DNA of 64,000 nucleotides from Cladocopium goreaui (lineage: Eukaryota > Sar > Dinophyceae > Suessiales > Symbiodiniaceae), in the NCBI GenBank assembly GCA_947184155.2, contig CAMXCT020002756.1:1-64000 (forward strand). Reading direction: 5' to 3'. Positions within the stretch are counted from its first letter, which is position 1; every line of letters starts with the position of its first letter. Both the position numbers and the translations under genes were made by a program. The notes under the pieces are model-generated. The model searched no databases and had not been told where the DNA came from. It worked only from the letters and a program-made list of their open reading frames with translations. Of the stretch, positions 34,661 through 45,950 are shown in pieces.

Positions 34661-37600
34661 ATGGCCAATTCGACGGTGCCCACACATCGAGTCCGTGGGA
34701 AGTCAGCCCCCCGGGGCCGGAGTCCAGATCCTAAATCGTTGAAGAAGGCAGCCAAGGCAGCCAAAGAGCGAGAGAGAAGGTCGAAGAAAGAACATGTAGG
34801 TTTGGTGACCCCACCACCCAAAACCAAGACAACACCGAGCTCTAGCCAGTCTAGTGCTCCAAAGGAATCATGCAGGAGGAGGATTTCCTTTGGACCGGAC
34901 ACTGTCCATGAGATCGACCCTGAAAACAAGACCAACAAAGACATGAAGATCGAGGAAGCAGATCAAATCCTTGCAAGCTTGAAGAAGGACCCAACGCCTA
35001 TCATATTTGTGTAGGGCTTTTTTTAGTCCCATCCCACACATTTCAAAACATATCCTCATATTTGTGTATGGCTTATTTTTAGTCCCATCCCACACATTTC
35101 AAAACATATCCTCATATTTGTGTATGGCTTATTTTTAGTCCCATCCCACACATTTCAAAACATATCCTCATATTTGTGTTCATCAAAGCCTGCAGGATGG
35201 AAAGAAGACAAAGATCAACAAGGAAAGGGAAGCCAGCTCATCGGACGTGGAAGAGATGGAGGCAAGGAAAAGGTGGTGGTCCAGATTTGAAAAGCCAGGG
35301 CAGTTCCACAAAGTACCAGGGCTAACTAGAGAGCAGCTTAGAAGCAACCGTAAAACAGACACAGCTTCCATCCCACAAATGCAGCTATGGTGGGAATCCA
35401 GAATGCACACTTCGGAACAGGAAACCAAAGTGAAAGAGAAGAAGCGAAAGGAAGGTCAGGATGAACGCAAGAAAAACAAGACAAAGGACAATAGAAGGAC
35501 AGATGAGAAGAAACCCAAGAGTACCGATGGCAAGACAGACAAAACAGCCGAAGCCAAAGGTAAGTCAGATGGAGAGAAGACCAAGGATACTGACAGGAAA
35601 AAGAAAGCCAAGACAGATGATGCAAAGAAAGAAGAGACGACTGATAAGAACGAGAAAGAATCCAAGGATGCCGAGAAGAAAGCTGATTCAGACAGTGAGG
35701 AAAGCAGTGAAGACACGGGCAGCAACGGGTCTTCAACAGAGACAGAAGACGAAAGTCAAGGCATCGATGGTGAAGAGATCGAGTCTGGTGAGAGCACCAG
35801 TGATGCAGAGGAGAAAAGCGAAGATGAATCATCAACTGAGGCAGAAGATGATGATGAGAGTGACGATGATGAAATCGATACCGATCGTGAAGACGAGGAA
35901 TCTGCTTCTGAAAAAGAAGATTCCCAGAAGCCTGTTGGAATTCTAAAGAAGCACAAGGCGCCAGCGAAGACCAAGGAAGAGAAGGAGAAGGAGGGACAGA
36001 AGGCCAAGGAAGAGGAGAAAGAGAAGGAGAAGGCGGCACAGAAGGCCAAGGAAGAGGAGGAACAGAAGGAGAAGGCGGCACAGAAGGCCAAGGAAGAGAA
36101 GGAACAGAAGGAACAGAAGGAGAAGGCGGCACAAAAGGCCAAGGAAGAGAAGGAACAGAAGGAGAAGGAGGCACAGAAGGCCAAGGAAGAGAAGGAACAG
36201 AAGGATAAGGAGGCAAAGAAGGCCAAGGAAGAGAAGGAGGCACAGAAGGCCAAGGAACAGAAGGAGAAGGAGGCACAGAATGCCAAGGAAAAGGAGGAGG
36301 CACAGAAGGCCAAGAAGACAAGCCAGAAGACAAAAGACAAGGATCAAGAAGTGGAAGAGTCTAGCGAGGATGAGGAAGAGGAATCTGAAGGCAGCCAGTC
36401 AGAGTCAGAGTCAGAACAGACGAAGAAGAAAAAGGACAAGTCCAAGAGGAAGGCCTTGAAGGCAGAGAGCAGAAAGAAGAAGAAAGATAAGAAGATGAAA
36501 GACAAGAAAGGCAACAAGGCCAAGACCAATGACCAAGAGACTGAGCCAAAGTTGAAGGAGGTTGAGAAAGACTTGGTCAAAACAAAGAAGCGTGACCGTG
36601 ATGATGATGATGAAAAGGATGGGAAAAAGAACTCCTCGACCCACAGGAAGGAGTGGCAGACCTTTGGCAGGTGGGTGAAAAACAAGAAGCGATGTCCTGC
36701 AAAGATTGCAGCAGCATGCAAAGACCAGGACTGCCTTGATCATTCATACTCACTGGTCATCAAAACCTTTTGGGTGTAAATCTGGGCAACCAATATTACA
36801 AAAGAAAACTTTTATACTATAGGGACTATATGGAAGGTACATCAATATATATATAATATATATAATATATATAATATATATATATATAAATATTAGCCAT
36901 TGACCCTGCCTACATATGCCTACATATGCCTACCACCACCTTGAAACCGTATTCTTTACTTTCCAATCCCAATCTACTTGTCACAGGACACCAGGCTGCG
37001 ACTGTTCAACGACTACATGGACAACGGAGAGGACTTTGCTGAAGTTGAGGCTATCTTCCAAAGTCGTTTGGAGGAAAGCCAAAGGAGTTCAGTGAAATAT
37101 GGGTTTAGAAATGACCAATGGCTCATAAAGCACCATGGCGCCAAGAAAGCTGAGAAAATCATGGCTCGCAAGAAGTCGTTGGGGTTGAATCTCGGTTCAA
37201 GATATGTTGGCCCCGGGAAAGAATTTGAAGCATCAACCCATCTGGTCCCGGTGCCATGTTTGGTCCTGCCTGCATAGAATCCACCACCAAACTTCTGTAG
37301 CTTCCTTGCTCCTGCCAAGGACAATGGAGGACCCGGAATTCCCAGGCGAAGACGAGTTCCTCTACTTCGTCTTCATCGAATTCAACATCGAGGACATCAA
37401 GGAATACAAACGTATTACAGCATTGGAAATGACTGGAACCTTGGATCCTGATGGCGTGAAGGCTTTCGTGGATGTTACTCAGCTAAATTGGGACAGTATA
37501 CTTCACCATAGTACCTATTACCCACAGTTTAATTGGTTGTTTGTTTAGATTGGTCGTCCACCAAGAGTAACCAAAAGTGTCACTAGTAACTAGTATCATC

Positions 37601-38667
37601 CAACCATCCCTCATGCTGGTCTCATCTTTCCGGATCATTCCCCATCTACTTAGTATCATCCAACCATCCCTCATGCTGGTCTCATCTTTCCGGATCATTC
37701 CCCATCTACTTAGGCCGGCGGGTGCTTGGATGGGAAGCAACACTTGGCTCTTGGCGACAAGCTGGGCGCAGAGGGGGTTGCAAAGATGTTGGGTTCTGTT
37801 GGCCTGAAGGGTGATGCTTCTGCCACCAAAACCAAGAAGGGCAAAGGTCAGAGGAAACCGAAGGCAAGTGCAAAACAAGAAGCCAAGGAGGCACATACTT
37901 AGTCTATCCATGGATTTAGATTTCATGAGTCTAGATTTCGAATGTTTCATTATACCCAGTCAACTCATGAGTCCACCCCATGCCATGGTACAGGTTACGC
38001 CGGAGACTCCTTTGGAAAAGGCGGTGAAGCTGCAGGAAAAGGTCCTGAAGGATGCGAATAGCTGCCGGACACCAGACTGCACTATAGTATAGTCAAATGG
38101 CTCGATATGGATTGTAGATTATGTTTTTGGATGAATCCTCTTAGATAGATTATTATTAGTCAACAACCTATCTAATAATCTATTATAGTCAAATTCCTCT
38201 TCGCTGATGTTTATGGACGCCATCAACATCTTTCTATCTAAGGGACTTCGCTTTTAAGCTTCGCCCCATTTCGATGTCCAATGACCTTATCCAGCAGTTG
38301 AAAGCTTGTGCGGTGAAGTTGCAAACGTGCGCAGAGCAATTGCAGCAGAAGATCCGCAACAAGAAGGACACAAATAAGCATTACGTTGCCATCCTGGCAG
38401 AGGCAACAGTTTTTATTTTTTCTGGGGTACAAACCTGTGACAAACACTTACTGGTTTTCCTATAGTCAAGGCAAACATCCTTTGTCACACTCAGTCTTAG
38501 TGATTGCCCTCCAGGTCACTGAGATCACGAACATGGCAAAGGAACGAGTTGATTTGGCTAAGGCTTTGATCCGTGCTGTTGACAAACCCCGGCCAAAGAG
38601 CAGGGCTAAGCCGGGTGAGGGAGAGAAGCCTTTGGCAATCACCAATGGTGAAGCCACCGCTGCATAG
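34661..38667 (+). CDS. Multi-exon Lys/Glu-rich protein, dinoflagellate type
   Basis: The ATG at 34661 has good context (AACCATGG). Exons by frame and splice fit: 34661 to about 35007; 35196 to about 36740; 36987 to about 37190; 37346 to about 37475; 37714 to about 37895; 37994-38075; 38243 to about 38390; 38515-38667 (TAG). Exon 2 (over 500 codons) starts [20 protein letters not shown], has [20 protein letters not shown], then a long acidic region and repeated [14 protein letters not shown] cycles, predicted as a charged helix. Later exons look folded: [60 protein letters not shown]. It resembles multicopy dinoflagellate genes of unknown function. Two introns carry tandem duplications that include splice-site-like words. 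The antisense frames over exon 2 are shadows. Confidence 0.6.
35003..35180 (+). repeat. 56-bp tandem repeat, three copies, inside an intron
   Basis: The word AGTCCCATCCCACACATTTC recurs at 35025, 35081 and 35137. Each unit ends CCTCATATTT-GTGTATGG, a possible donor, followed by CTTATTTTTAG, a possible acceptor. The array therefore repeats both splice-site-like words within the first intron of the 34661 gene. Confidence 0.8.
37591..37710 (+). repeat. 60-bp tandem duplication including a splice acceptor
   Basis: Two identical 60-bp copies (37591-37650 and 37651-37710) each start TAGTATCATCCAACC and end CCCCATCTACT; each is followed by TAG. The second CCATCTACTTAG is the acceptor before the exon at 37714, so the duplication has produced two competing 3' splice sites. 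Confidence 0.8.
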
Positions 38668-39239
38668 GCTTGTTTCACGCAATTTACATTTTGATGTTTG
38701 TTCGATTCCGAACATGGCTTTTAGGGTTTGACAGTGGCTCTTAAACCTTCCCAATTTGCAAGGGATGAAAACATTAAGAAAACATTTTGAAGTTGTAGAT
38801 TCAATTCAAAGAAACTCCAATTCTGTTCACAGGGAGGGCTGGGTCTACTGTGGTTTCTCTGGGGTACTTCAAGTTGCAAAACACGCAGCCTAATCCCATA
38901 CATCTGAAAGGATCGGAGCGATCCAATGCGATGGAAATAGAGTGGCAGAACTCACCCTCAAGATTTTGGGTATGTGCATATATCTCAAATGACAAATGGT
39001 TTCATTGGACATCCCCTTTCCATATGGCAAGTGGTGGCTTCAACCCATCGAACATGTAGCACATGTGTTAGACTCCCACGCAGGCCCAGATCCCGATCTC
39101 CTCAACATCGGCGCCCTCACAAGGACGAGTTCAAGAGTGCCTCGGAATTCAAGCTCAGGGCATTCCACCCAACCAAGAAAATCGAAAAACAAATCCCATT
39201 GACCCTTCATATCTGTTCATATCAATATAATCATTTTTG

Positions 39240-39261
39240 ATATATTTATATATACACACAC

Positions 39262-39293
<32 letters not shown>

Positions 39294-39345
39294 GTCACCT
39301 ATATATATATATATGTGACATATATGTATATATATATATACATAC
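39240..39345. repeat. TA/CA microsatellite
   Basis: (TA)n with CACA and TGTCACC/GTGACA words; partly palindromic. Non-coding. Confidence 0.8.
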
Positions 39346-39645
39346 ATGTAAACGTATATGGAAAATACACATGGATTTATCAATAGAAATCTCTTCATGC
39401 AAATACTTATGTATATCCGGTTGGGGGATCCGATCTTGATTGTGAGGCTTGCTGCAATTAGCATCGGCTTCTTCAAAGAGGATACTTCGAAAGATTTGTG
39501 ATGGGGCCGCTTGGCCCAAAACGATGTCAAACATGAAATGGAAAAAATAAGGGATAAGTCTTTCTATGAAAAAAAACAAATGCAACATGGGGGTGATAAG
39601 TAACAAATCAATCCTTGGACTAAACCTTTGCCACACTTCATCCTA

Positions 39646-41800
39646 GGCTACATCAGCAGCTGATGGTTGCAGAGATGCCAGAGAACTTGTGGCTGATGGG
39701 GTTAAATGTCCCTTGGCAAGGGAAATGAATCGGTGGCTTCAAGGTGGACACCCTGAGCGGTCCTTTGCAAGGCCCGTTGGAGTTTTGATTGCCCCATTTT
39801 ATTAAATGGGGAAGGGGTGCGACTGTATATTTTGTATATGCCCTCAATGTTGAACCCAGAAATATGGTTTTAATCTTGGTTTTATTATATGTAATATGGA
39901 TGATACCATCAACACCCCAGGTGGTGCAAAGAAGTGTGCACTATCCACCCAGACACCGTTGGTGTTCCCCTGCTGGTCACTAATGAGTCTGGGGACGAAA
40001 TTGAATCAGTGTCGGATACAGCAATCATTTGGCCATGGGATTTCTTTGCCCATCTTGATGAGACTGGAAAGTTTTTGCAATGGATCTCGGATGATCCCAA
40101 TTCAGCCAGTACAAGAACCATCGAGTATTGGAGCCACTGTGAAGGATTGGACTTCTTTCGGAGGTTGGATCTCCCGCCAGAGCGCTATGGGTCTTGTGTT
40201 CCACTTTACTTTCATACTGATGGGGTGAAAGTCTACAAGAATCAGAAAGCTTGGGTGTATTCAATCAGCTCTGCCTGTCGGAAAGGGCCATCCATGGCAA
40301 CAAAGTTGGTCTTCATATTGGTGAGGGATAACATGGTAGTCAAGGGAAAAACGCATGATGCAATTGGAAAATTGGCTGGCTACATATGCGATACACTAAT
40401 GAGTGGTTGTTTCCCTTCCCTGGACCATGAAGGGAATCAATTCGATCCAGGGTCCCAGGCTTTTCGAAGAGCTGGACAAACTTTTGCATCTGGGTGGTCG
40501 ATGGCCTTCACGGGATTCAAGGGTGACTGGGAAGCTCGCGTGATTGTGCATAAATTGACCCGGTATTATCGTTCAAAATATACCTGTGAACATTGCATGG
40601 CATCCTATTCGAAAGACTTCACCTTTGCTGATTTCCGGCCAGATGCAGCTTCTCAATCTGTACGGTTTTCCCATGACCAATTCCTTTTACTGAATCCACA
40701 GCATGATCAAAGCAACTGGCAACATGTGAAGGGGTGGACCAAAGATCGAAACTTGGAAGAAACTCGCATTTGATTCAGACATGTTGTTTCCACATTCTTA
40801 TTTTCATTTCTGAATGGTTGGTTTGTTTGATGGTTTGGTTCAGTTTCCCCAGCATTCCCACCGGATGTGCCTGAAAAAAAAATCAAAATCACCAGGGTTG
40901 CAACCATGGTTGCCATTGCCACCTCAATTTCCGGGTCGGGGCATGCACTCACATGGTAGCCCCAGGACCTACTTCATGTCTTCCATCAAGGAGTTCTTTG
41001 TTGTGTGATAGCAGGCCTGATTTGCAGTCACATTGAGAGCTACTATCCCGCCATTACCTTGAAGGATCTCGACAGGGTCTTGTCAAAAGAAGTATACCCA
41101 CATTACAAACAATGGTGCCGGAGAAAGGGGAAACATGCAACAGCGTGTTCACACAGGTTCAATGGAGCCCGATTTGGGAAGGAGTCATGGCCCGCTTACC
41201 CTGAACTGGGTTCAATTTTCAAAGCAGCTGTTGTAAAGACTATGCTTTACTGGTGCAACGATTTCTTGAAAGAAGCTGTTGGGCGTGTAGCTGGTGCAGA
41301 AATGAGGTTCCATTGCATATATGGATTTGCAAAATTCCAGTTCCTGATGGACATCAATGGGCCATTCTTTGAACCCAACAAAACACGTGAGACTGTGAAG
41401 TATGCCCGGGCTGGATTGCTGTTCTATCAAAAACTGGCTGGGGATGATAGATCCCGGATTGATGACCACCGATTCTTCAAACTCATTCCCAAATTCCATT
41501 GCCTTTACGAGCTTACGCTATACATGGAGGAAACCAACCGCAACCCACGGTGCCTGAGTTTTGTAAAGTCTTGTTATACTTGTTTTAAAATGTTTTAAGC
41601 ACGTATGTACTTGTTTTTTTTTGGCATCCTCACAAGGGTTTTTGGAGTTCCATGGCTACCTATAGCTCAGGTTCGAGCATTGCTACCAAGATGAGGACTT
41701 GATGAAGGAAATTGGCCATATCGCTAGCCGAACCCACCCAAGCACAATGGATGTAGTGACACTTAGAAGGTACCGAGCCCTGCTGGAATTCTTTCACTGA
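39646..41800 (+). CDS. Multi-exon transposase-like protein of a dinoflagellate family
   Basis: Exons: a possible one at about 39650-39780 (DGCRDARELVADGVKCPLAR); 39921 to about 40765; about 41005-41549; and 41671-41800. The last junction was checked: CACG|GTGCC donor, GCTCAG|GTTCG acceptor, phase 2, joining ETNRNP-R to FEHCYQDEDLMKEIGHIASR, then STMDVVTLRRYRALLEFFH and TGA at 41798. The main exon has VPLYFHTDGVKVYKNQKAWV and a Cys pair with FADFRP after it. The next has DHRFFKLIPKFHCLYELTLY. From memory this matches a very large dinoflagellate family related to DNA transposases, perhaps CACTA/Tnp2-like; the DG and later acidic residues could be catalytic, but I cannot show it. The part between 40765 and 41005 is unclear, so this copy may be damaged. 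Confidence 0.5.
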
Positions 41801-42154
41801 GATACCGGGCTTTGAGCTCGGCAACGCAGTTGACACCGACCGCGGAGATGGAAAAACATGTGGTGATGGGTTTTGGGAGTTCCAAGTTGTGGTTTTGAAT
41901 CTGTTGGTGAGTTTGTTGTTTTCAAAAAAGTGGTACCAATCCTGTGGTGCCAAACCTGTTTGGGATGTATGTGCTGCCAAACCTCTTTGGGAAATATCCC
42001 AAAAAGAACATGTATGTGGTGCCAAACCTAGGGCTGTTGAGCGACGAACAGGCAATGTGAGCAACAAACATGTCAACTTGGTTTTCCCGAAAAATGGTGT
42101 GACTGTTTTGTTGAATCTACCACACCCCCTATATATAAGGTTAAAACAGTTTAC

Positions 42155-42230
42155 CCCATATATATATATGTTTATTTATTTATTTATTTATTTGTTTATT
42201 TATTTATTCATTTATATATATATATAAACA
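42155..42230 (+). repeat. (TTTA)n and (TA)n microsatellite
   Basis: TATA and TTTA runs between the transposase-like gene and the 84-bp duplication. Confidence 0.85.
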
Positions 42231-42342
42231 GATATCCGGAAACTTCCGCCCCCAGCTTGTTTGGGGAGTGGCTCAAGCATGCATGCCCAGGATGCCAAAC
42301 TTTGTTTCCAAAAAAATGAGCGACCCTGGAACAGAATAAAGC

Positions 42343-42510
42343 AGAAGCTGCTGTGATTTCACAAGTTAACTGCAGAGATCCACAGCACAGTGCCTAGCCA
42401 TGCCAACGAACCTTTCATGACAGCTCAGAAACTGCTGTGATTTCACAAGTTAACTGCAGAGATCCACAGCACCATGCCTAGCCATGCCAACGAACCTTTC
42501 ATGACAGCTC
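42343..42510 (+). repeat. 84-bp tandem duplication
   Basis: Two nearly identical copies (42343-42426 and 42427-42510) contain CTGCTGTGATTTCACAAGTT and CCATGCCAACGAACCTTTCA. They lie just downstream (sense) of the RPA-like gene's stop, and so may be in its 3' UTR. Confidence 0.8.
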
Positions 42511-42549
42511 TCGTTGAAAGCTGTTATGGTTACATGAACCCGAAGGCTT

Positions 42550-43860
42550 TCAATTCAACACTCTTGGCTCTCTAGGTAGATTCACTGTCGCCAAAATAGC
42601 GATTTCATCATCACGCTCCGTCTGACAACTGTGTGTGTCGTGCCGTTTGCAGTGTCCAGTGTCTGGGTCGATCTTTGTGCGGCAGTTTCTGCATGCCACA
42701 TACGTGGGATTGCCTAAGACAGATGTCACCCACACATTGTTGAGCTGCACCTCGATGACGGTATCCTTTGCCTGCGGTGCAAAGAAGCAGTACTTTTTTT
42801 TCGTTCAATCCTTTTCATTCAAAGATTTTTCAAACATTTGTTCTTTCAGTTCTTTTCTTTCAAGCAAACCAGACACAAACAACACACACGGACACACACA
42901 TACACACACTCACATATGGACCAATGTGGAACAAAGGTAGCTTGACGAATGGTAGCAACTTTCCCAGGCCTCAGCTTCTTCATTGCTTCTGAAGTTAGGC
43001 GATGGGCGCCAGTCTGCAACCACGGTGTCGAGACCGCTTCCCCTCTGTCATCGGACAACTGCTTCAAAACATTCACTCTTTCTCCCACTGGATTGATGTG
43101 CAAAGCAGCAAACATATTCTTGCCGCTATCCATCCAATGCTCGGCACTTGCTTCCACGCTTCCATCCAACTTCTTTGACAACAGAGCATTGTCAATCTGA
43201 ACAACATCGCCATTTGTCACTGTCACACACTGGCTCGTCATACGATGCCCCCACACGTTCACCGCAACTTCGTTCCTTGATTCATCTTTTAACCAGAGAG
43301 TCACTTTGGGCACCTTAGTTGGTGGCGTTTCCTTCAAGGTCACCTTCCCGATCACATCGGCACGCTCATACCCTTGGCAATGTTCTGTCAAAATTCCAAA
43401 GTCGGACCTCGCCACTCGCCACTGGAAACATATTGCGGAGAACCGCCGCAGCTGGATGGGATTCTGCGATTGCCGTCGCTTTCCCTGTTTTCGACACATC
43501 CGCCGAAAAGCCAGCCAGAAAATGTCGAATGCTGCTTAATCTCTATCTGTGTGACCTGCAGAAATTTGGGTTGAAAAAACACTTTGGCTCTATCTTGAAC
43601 TTCTCCTTGGGTGGAGCCTCTGATCTCTGCATACAATCCTTGTCCCTTTTTGTCTACCAAACGCACAATAGCTTTCCACCATGGTTTTTTGCCGGCGGCT
43701 TCAATTTTCTTCACATCGTGGTAAATGGGACGTAGCATCACTGCCACAAACTTGGCATTGTTCTTTGTGACTCTTTCCAGTGTCACTGCTTGCAAATTCA
43801 TGTTGGTGGAAGAACTCTGCGGGAGCAAAGCAGCCAGTGCGGCGAGGACCATGTAGGTAT
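42550..43860 (-). CDS. RPA70-like single-strand DNA-binding protein
   Basis: Three minus-strand exons can be read. The first (about 43815-43500) has ERVTKNNAKFVAVMLRPIYH, WWKAIVRLVDKKGQGLYAEI and KVFFQPKFLQVTQIEI, resembling the first OB fold (DBD-A) of the RPA large subunit. The second (about 43420-42900) has YERADVIGKVTLKE, KVTLWLKDESRNEVAVNVWG and GDVVQIDNALLS, the DVIG...L-x-D...V-x-WG pattern of DBD-B. The third (42550-42771) has GNPTYVACRNCRTKIDPDTG then HCKRHDTHSC, a DBD-C-like zinc site with four or five Cys. The protein is shorter than host RPA1 and I see no N-terminal domain, so a mobile-element or divergent copy is possible. Exon junctions between the first and second exons are ambiguous. 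RPA-like genes accompany Helitrons in some eukaryotes, and a helicase of that type lies further upstream on this strand. Confidence 0.55.
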
Positions 43861-44250
43861 CACAGCAGATGTACGAGTAGTGGCAACAATAGATGCATCG
43901 TTCAAAGGAATTAAGTCTGTTTGAAAATAAGTATATCACATACTCTTGGCAGCTGCGCAGAAATTCGTTGCCAGGTGTGACATGTTATTAATGTAGTTAT
44001 AACATTTCGCTTCTGCGTGCTGATATCTCGATCTTGTTCCATGCCACGTGGGACGCATTGGTTTCAGAGCGTCTAATGACAGCAAATGAAAATGACAGCA
44101 AATGAAACTCAAGCAGAAAACAATCCTTTCCATGCATAGTCCTGAAAATGATAAACCAGCAGAGACTACCGAATGCTATCCTTTTTCTACGCTGCTGTTA
44201 CAGTCTGAGAAAGTTCTGTTTGCAGAAGACTGCAATCGGTATATTACAAG

Positions 44251-44294
44251 CTACAGAAGTATTGCTCAGACAGCTCTGGTTGCAATACAAGTAG
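44251..44294 (-). other. Conserved-tip hairpin 8
   Basis: Tip T-CAGA-CAGC-TCTG-GTT. Arms GTATTGC / GCAATAC, with CTAC/GTAG further out. Confidence 0.75.
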
Positions 44295-44329
44295 CACGTT
44301 TGAAATCAAATGGCGTTTGGACAACAGGA

Positions 44330-44361
44330 GGCTTCGCTCAGACAGTTCTGGTTGCAATGCC
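44330..44361 (-). other. Conserved-tip hairpin 9, 76 nt past a stop
   Basis: Canonical tip. Arms GGCTTCGC / GCAATGCC pair at 6 of 8. It lies 76 nt beyond the stop of the gene ending at 44437. A decayed relative lies near 44190-44233. Confidence 0.65.
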
Positions 44362-44436
44362 AACTGTGTGTCCTCCGTTGCAAATTTGCGCCGCTGCTGA
44401 ACTGGCGACATGCATTTTCAGTCAACGTTCTTTTCG

Positions 44437-45027
44437 TCATGGCAGGACGTTGCGATTGGGCAGAGCTTTGTGACAGCTAAGCCTCATGATATACGGTTGA
44501 CTTGTATTCCGAAAAACCACTAAGTGACGCTGCGGACCTGTTTCCTGAGCCCGCGCCCAATGAGGACGATGTTCTGCAAGCAATTTGCTGATACTCTGGT
44601 GATTGCGAAGGATGAAAGTATCCCCAGTGCAATCGCTCCAACGAAGATCCATATCATCAGGCTCAACATAGGAGCCCCAGGTCTTGTAGATGTACTCACC
44701 AATACAGCAAAGAAGATCACTGACTGAGGTGATTTGATTTTGACTAGGTTTTAAAAGGCATGAATATGTGAACAGTGCCAATTCTTCCGGGGCACGCAGA
44801 TCTGGAACGCATTCATTAGTTGTGGCATCCATGGAGTCGTCTCTTCTCTCAGTCAGAAGTTGTTTGGTTTGATTGATGTCAATCAACAGTAAGACTCTGC
44901 GGCTGTTGCGAAGACCTGGCATATAAGGTTCCATGTGTCTGCGAAAATGATCATGAGGAAGAGCAGGATTGGGGTTTCCCCATATCGGACGATCATCATC
45001 ACGCGAGCGTGATCGTTCTCGCGCCAT
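44437..45027 (-). CDS. Hypothetical protein, 196 aa
   Basis: The ATG at 45027 gives MARERSRSRDDDRPIWGNPN, a basic Arg/Ser start. After it come YMPGLRNSRRVLLLIDINQT and LTERRDDSMDATTNECVP, a helical centre with SVSDLLCCIGEYIYKTWGSY, then QRHLVVFRNTSQPYIMRLSC. It is one uninterrupted exon as read. I recognise no domain. It is transcribed on the same strand as its neighbours, with two conserved-tip hairpins between it and the RPA-like gene. Confidence 0.45.
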   Translation of the reverse strand: MARERSRSRDDDRPIWGNPNPALPHDHFRRHMEPYMPGLRNSRRVLLLIDINQTKQLLTERRDDSMDATTNECVPDLRAPEELALFTYSCLLKPSQNQITSVSDLLCCIGEYIYKTWGSYVEPDDMDLRWSDCTGDTFILRNHQSISKLLAEHRPHWARAQETGPQRHLVVFRNTSQPYIMRLSCHKALPNRNVLP

Positions 45028-45229
45028 GGCGAAGGTGAGTCTGAGCTTTTATCTGAGCTGAGATGGTGCCTGTCTTCTTCTGATAAGAACATTCCTCCAA
45101 AAATACATGGCCAAGCAGCTTTTATCAGATGGTGTGCGGTTTCTGGGAGCAAAAAATAGTGGCTGAAACTCAGACTACAATACCAAAATAATCTATATGA
45201 CTTTGTTGCACATGTTTCCGAAGTGTCAT

Positions 45230-45800
45230 GTTTCGCATGTCTTCTTCTAGAGCTGCCCATATGCACTACAAACAATGTTGTTCCATTCCGCGACAAGCTA
45301 GCATCCAATGAAGCTTTCACATGTTTTTTCAATATACGTGCTTTGCACATCAAACTTCCGGCCTCCACGAATGGATCCTGCGGTTTCATTGCCCAACCTG
45401 GCATCAAACGACAATCACATAGGACACGTTGATTGAACGGCGGCTACATGCACATGGCATATCTCAACTCACTTCTGATGCTGTGAAAGTGATTTGTTAT
45501 TTCCAAAGATCAAAGGTCACAAACCAGTGGCAAAACACTAAGATCCGACATGGAACCAGCATATTTAGAATTTGAAACACATTCTTTGGCATCACACGCT
45601 CTTTTGATGATATATACGGTCGATGAAGCAACATTGAAATCAATGGATGTGAATATGAAGATAGAAAAATGCATGGTCAAGCACAAATCGATCTCGTGTG
45701 TTCTTCCACTGCAGACGCTTTGCGCATGAACACCTCTGTCCTCCACGAAACAAGATGCTGCAGTTCCATGGCACAACCTGGCGTCAAACGAAACTGACGC
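45230..45800 (-). repeat. Dispersed repeat with AACCTGGC[AG]TCAAACGA word
   Basis: Around 45360-45435 and 45710-45815, two diverged copies share CTCCACGAA, GATCCTGCGG/GATGCTGCAG, TTTCATTGCCCAACCTGGC or its variant, then ACACGTTGATTGAAC/ACATATTGAAC. Further relatives occur at about 58520-58590 and 58745-58805. Fragments of the exon reading LPETAHHLIKAAWPCIFGG lie next to it (about 45075-45165). Confidence 0.5.
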
Positions 45801-45873
45801 GGAACATATTGAACTAACTTAATATGGATATGAAGATATAGAATCATGCATAGGGAAGCAAAAATTGATTTCA

Positions 45874-45944
45874 ATGACTTCTTTTAGAAAAATAGGCTGA
45901 AGGCAGTGAGGTTTGAGAAGTTCCTGTGGGCAGCTGTTAGGCTC
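45874..45944 (+). repeat. YR element split repeat A1
   Basis: 71 bp, begins ATGACTTCTTTTAGAAAAAT, ends AGCTGTTAGGCTC; identical to A2. Confidence 0.9.
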
Positions 45945-45950
45945 TAGGTA

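Noticed and set aside
35338-36347. 331-aa, 194-aa and 134-aa minus-strand ORFs
   Set aside because: Antisense shadows of the Lys/Glu-rich exon; Pro/Ser/Leu composition follows from the complement.
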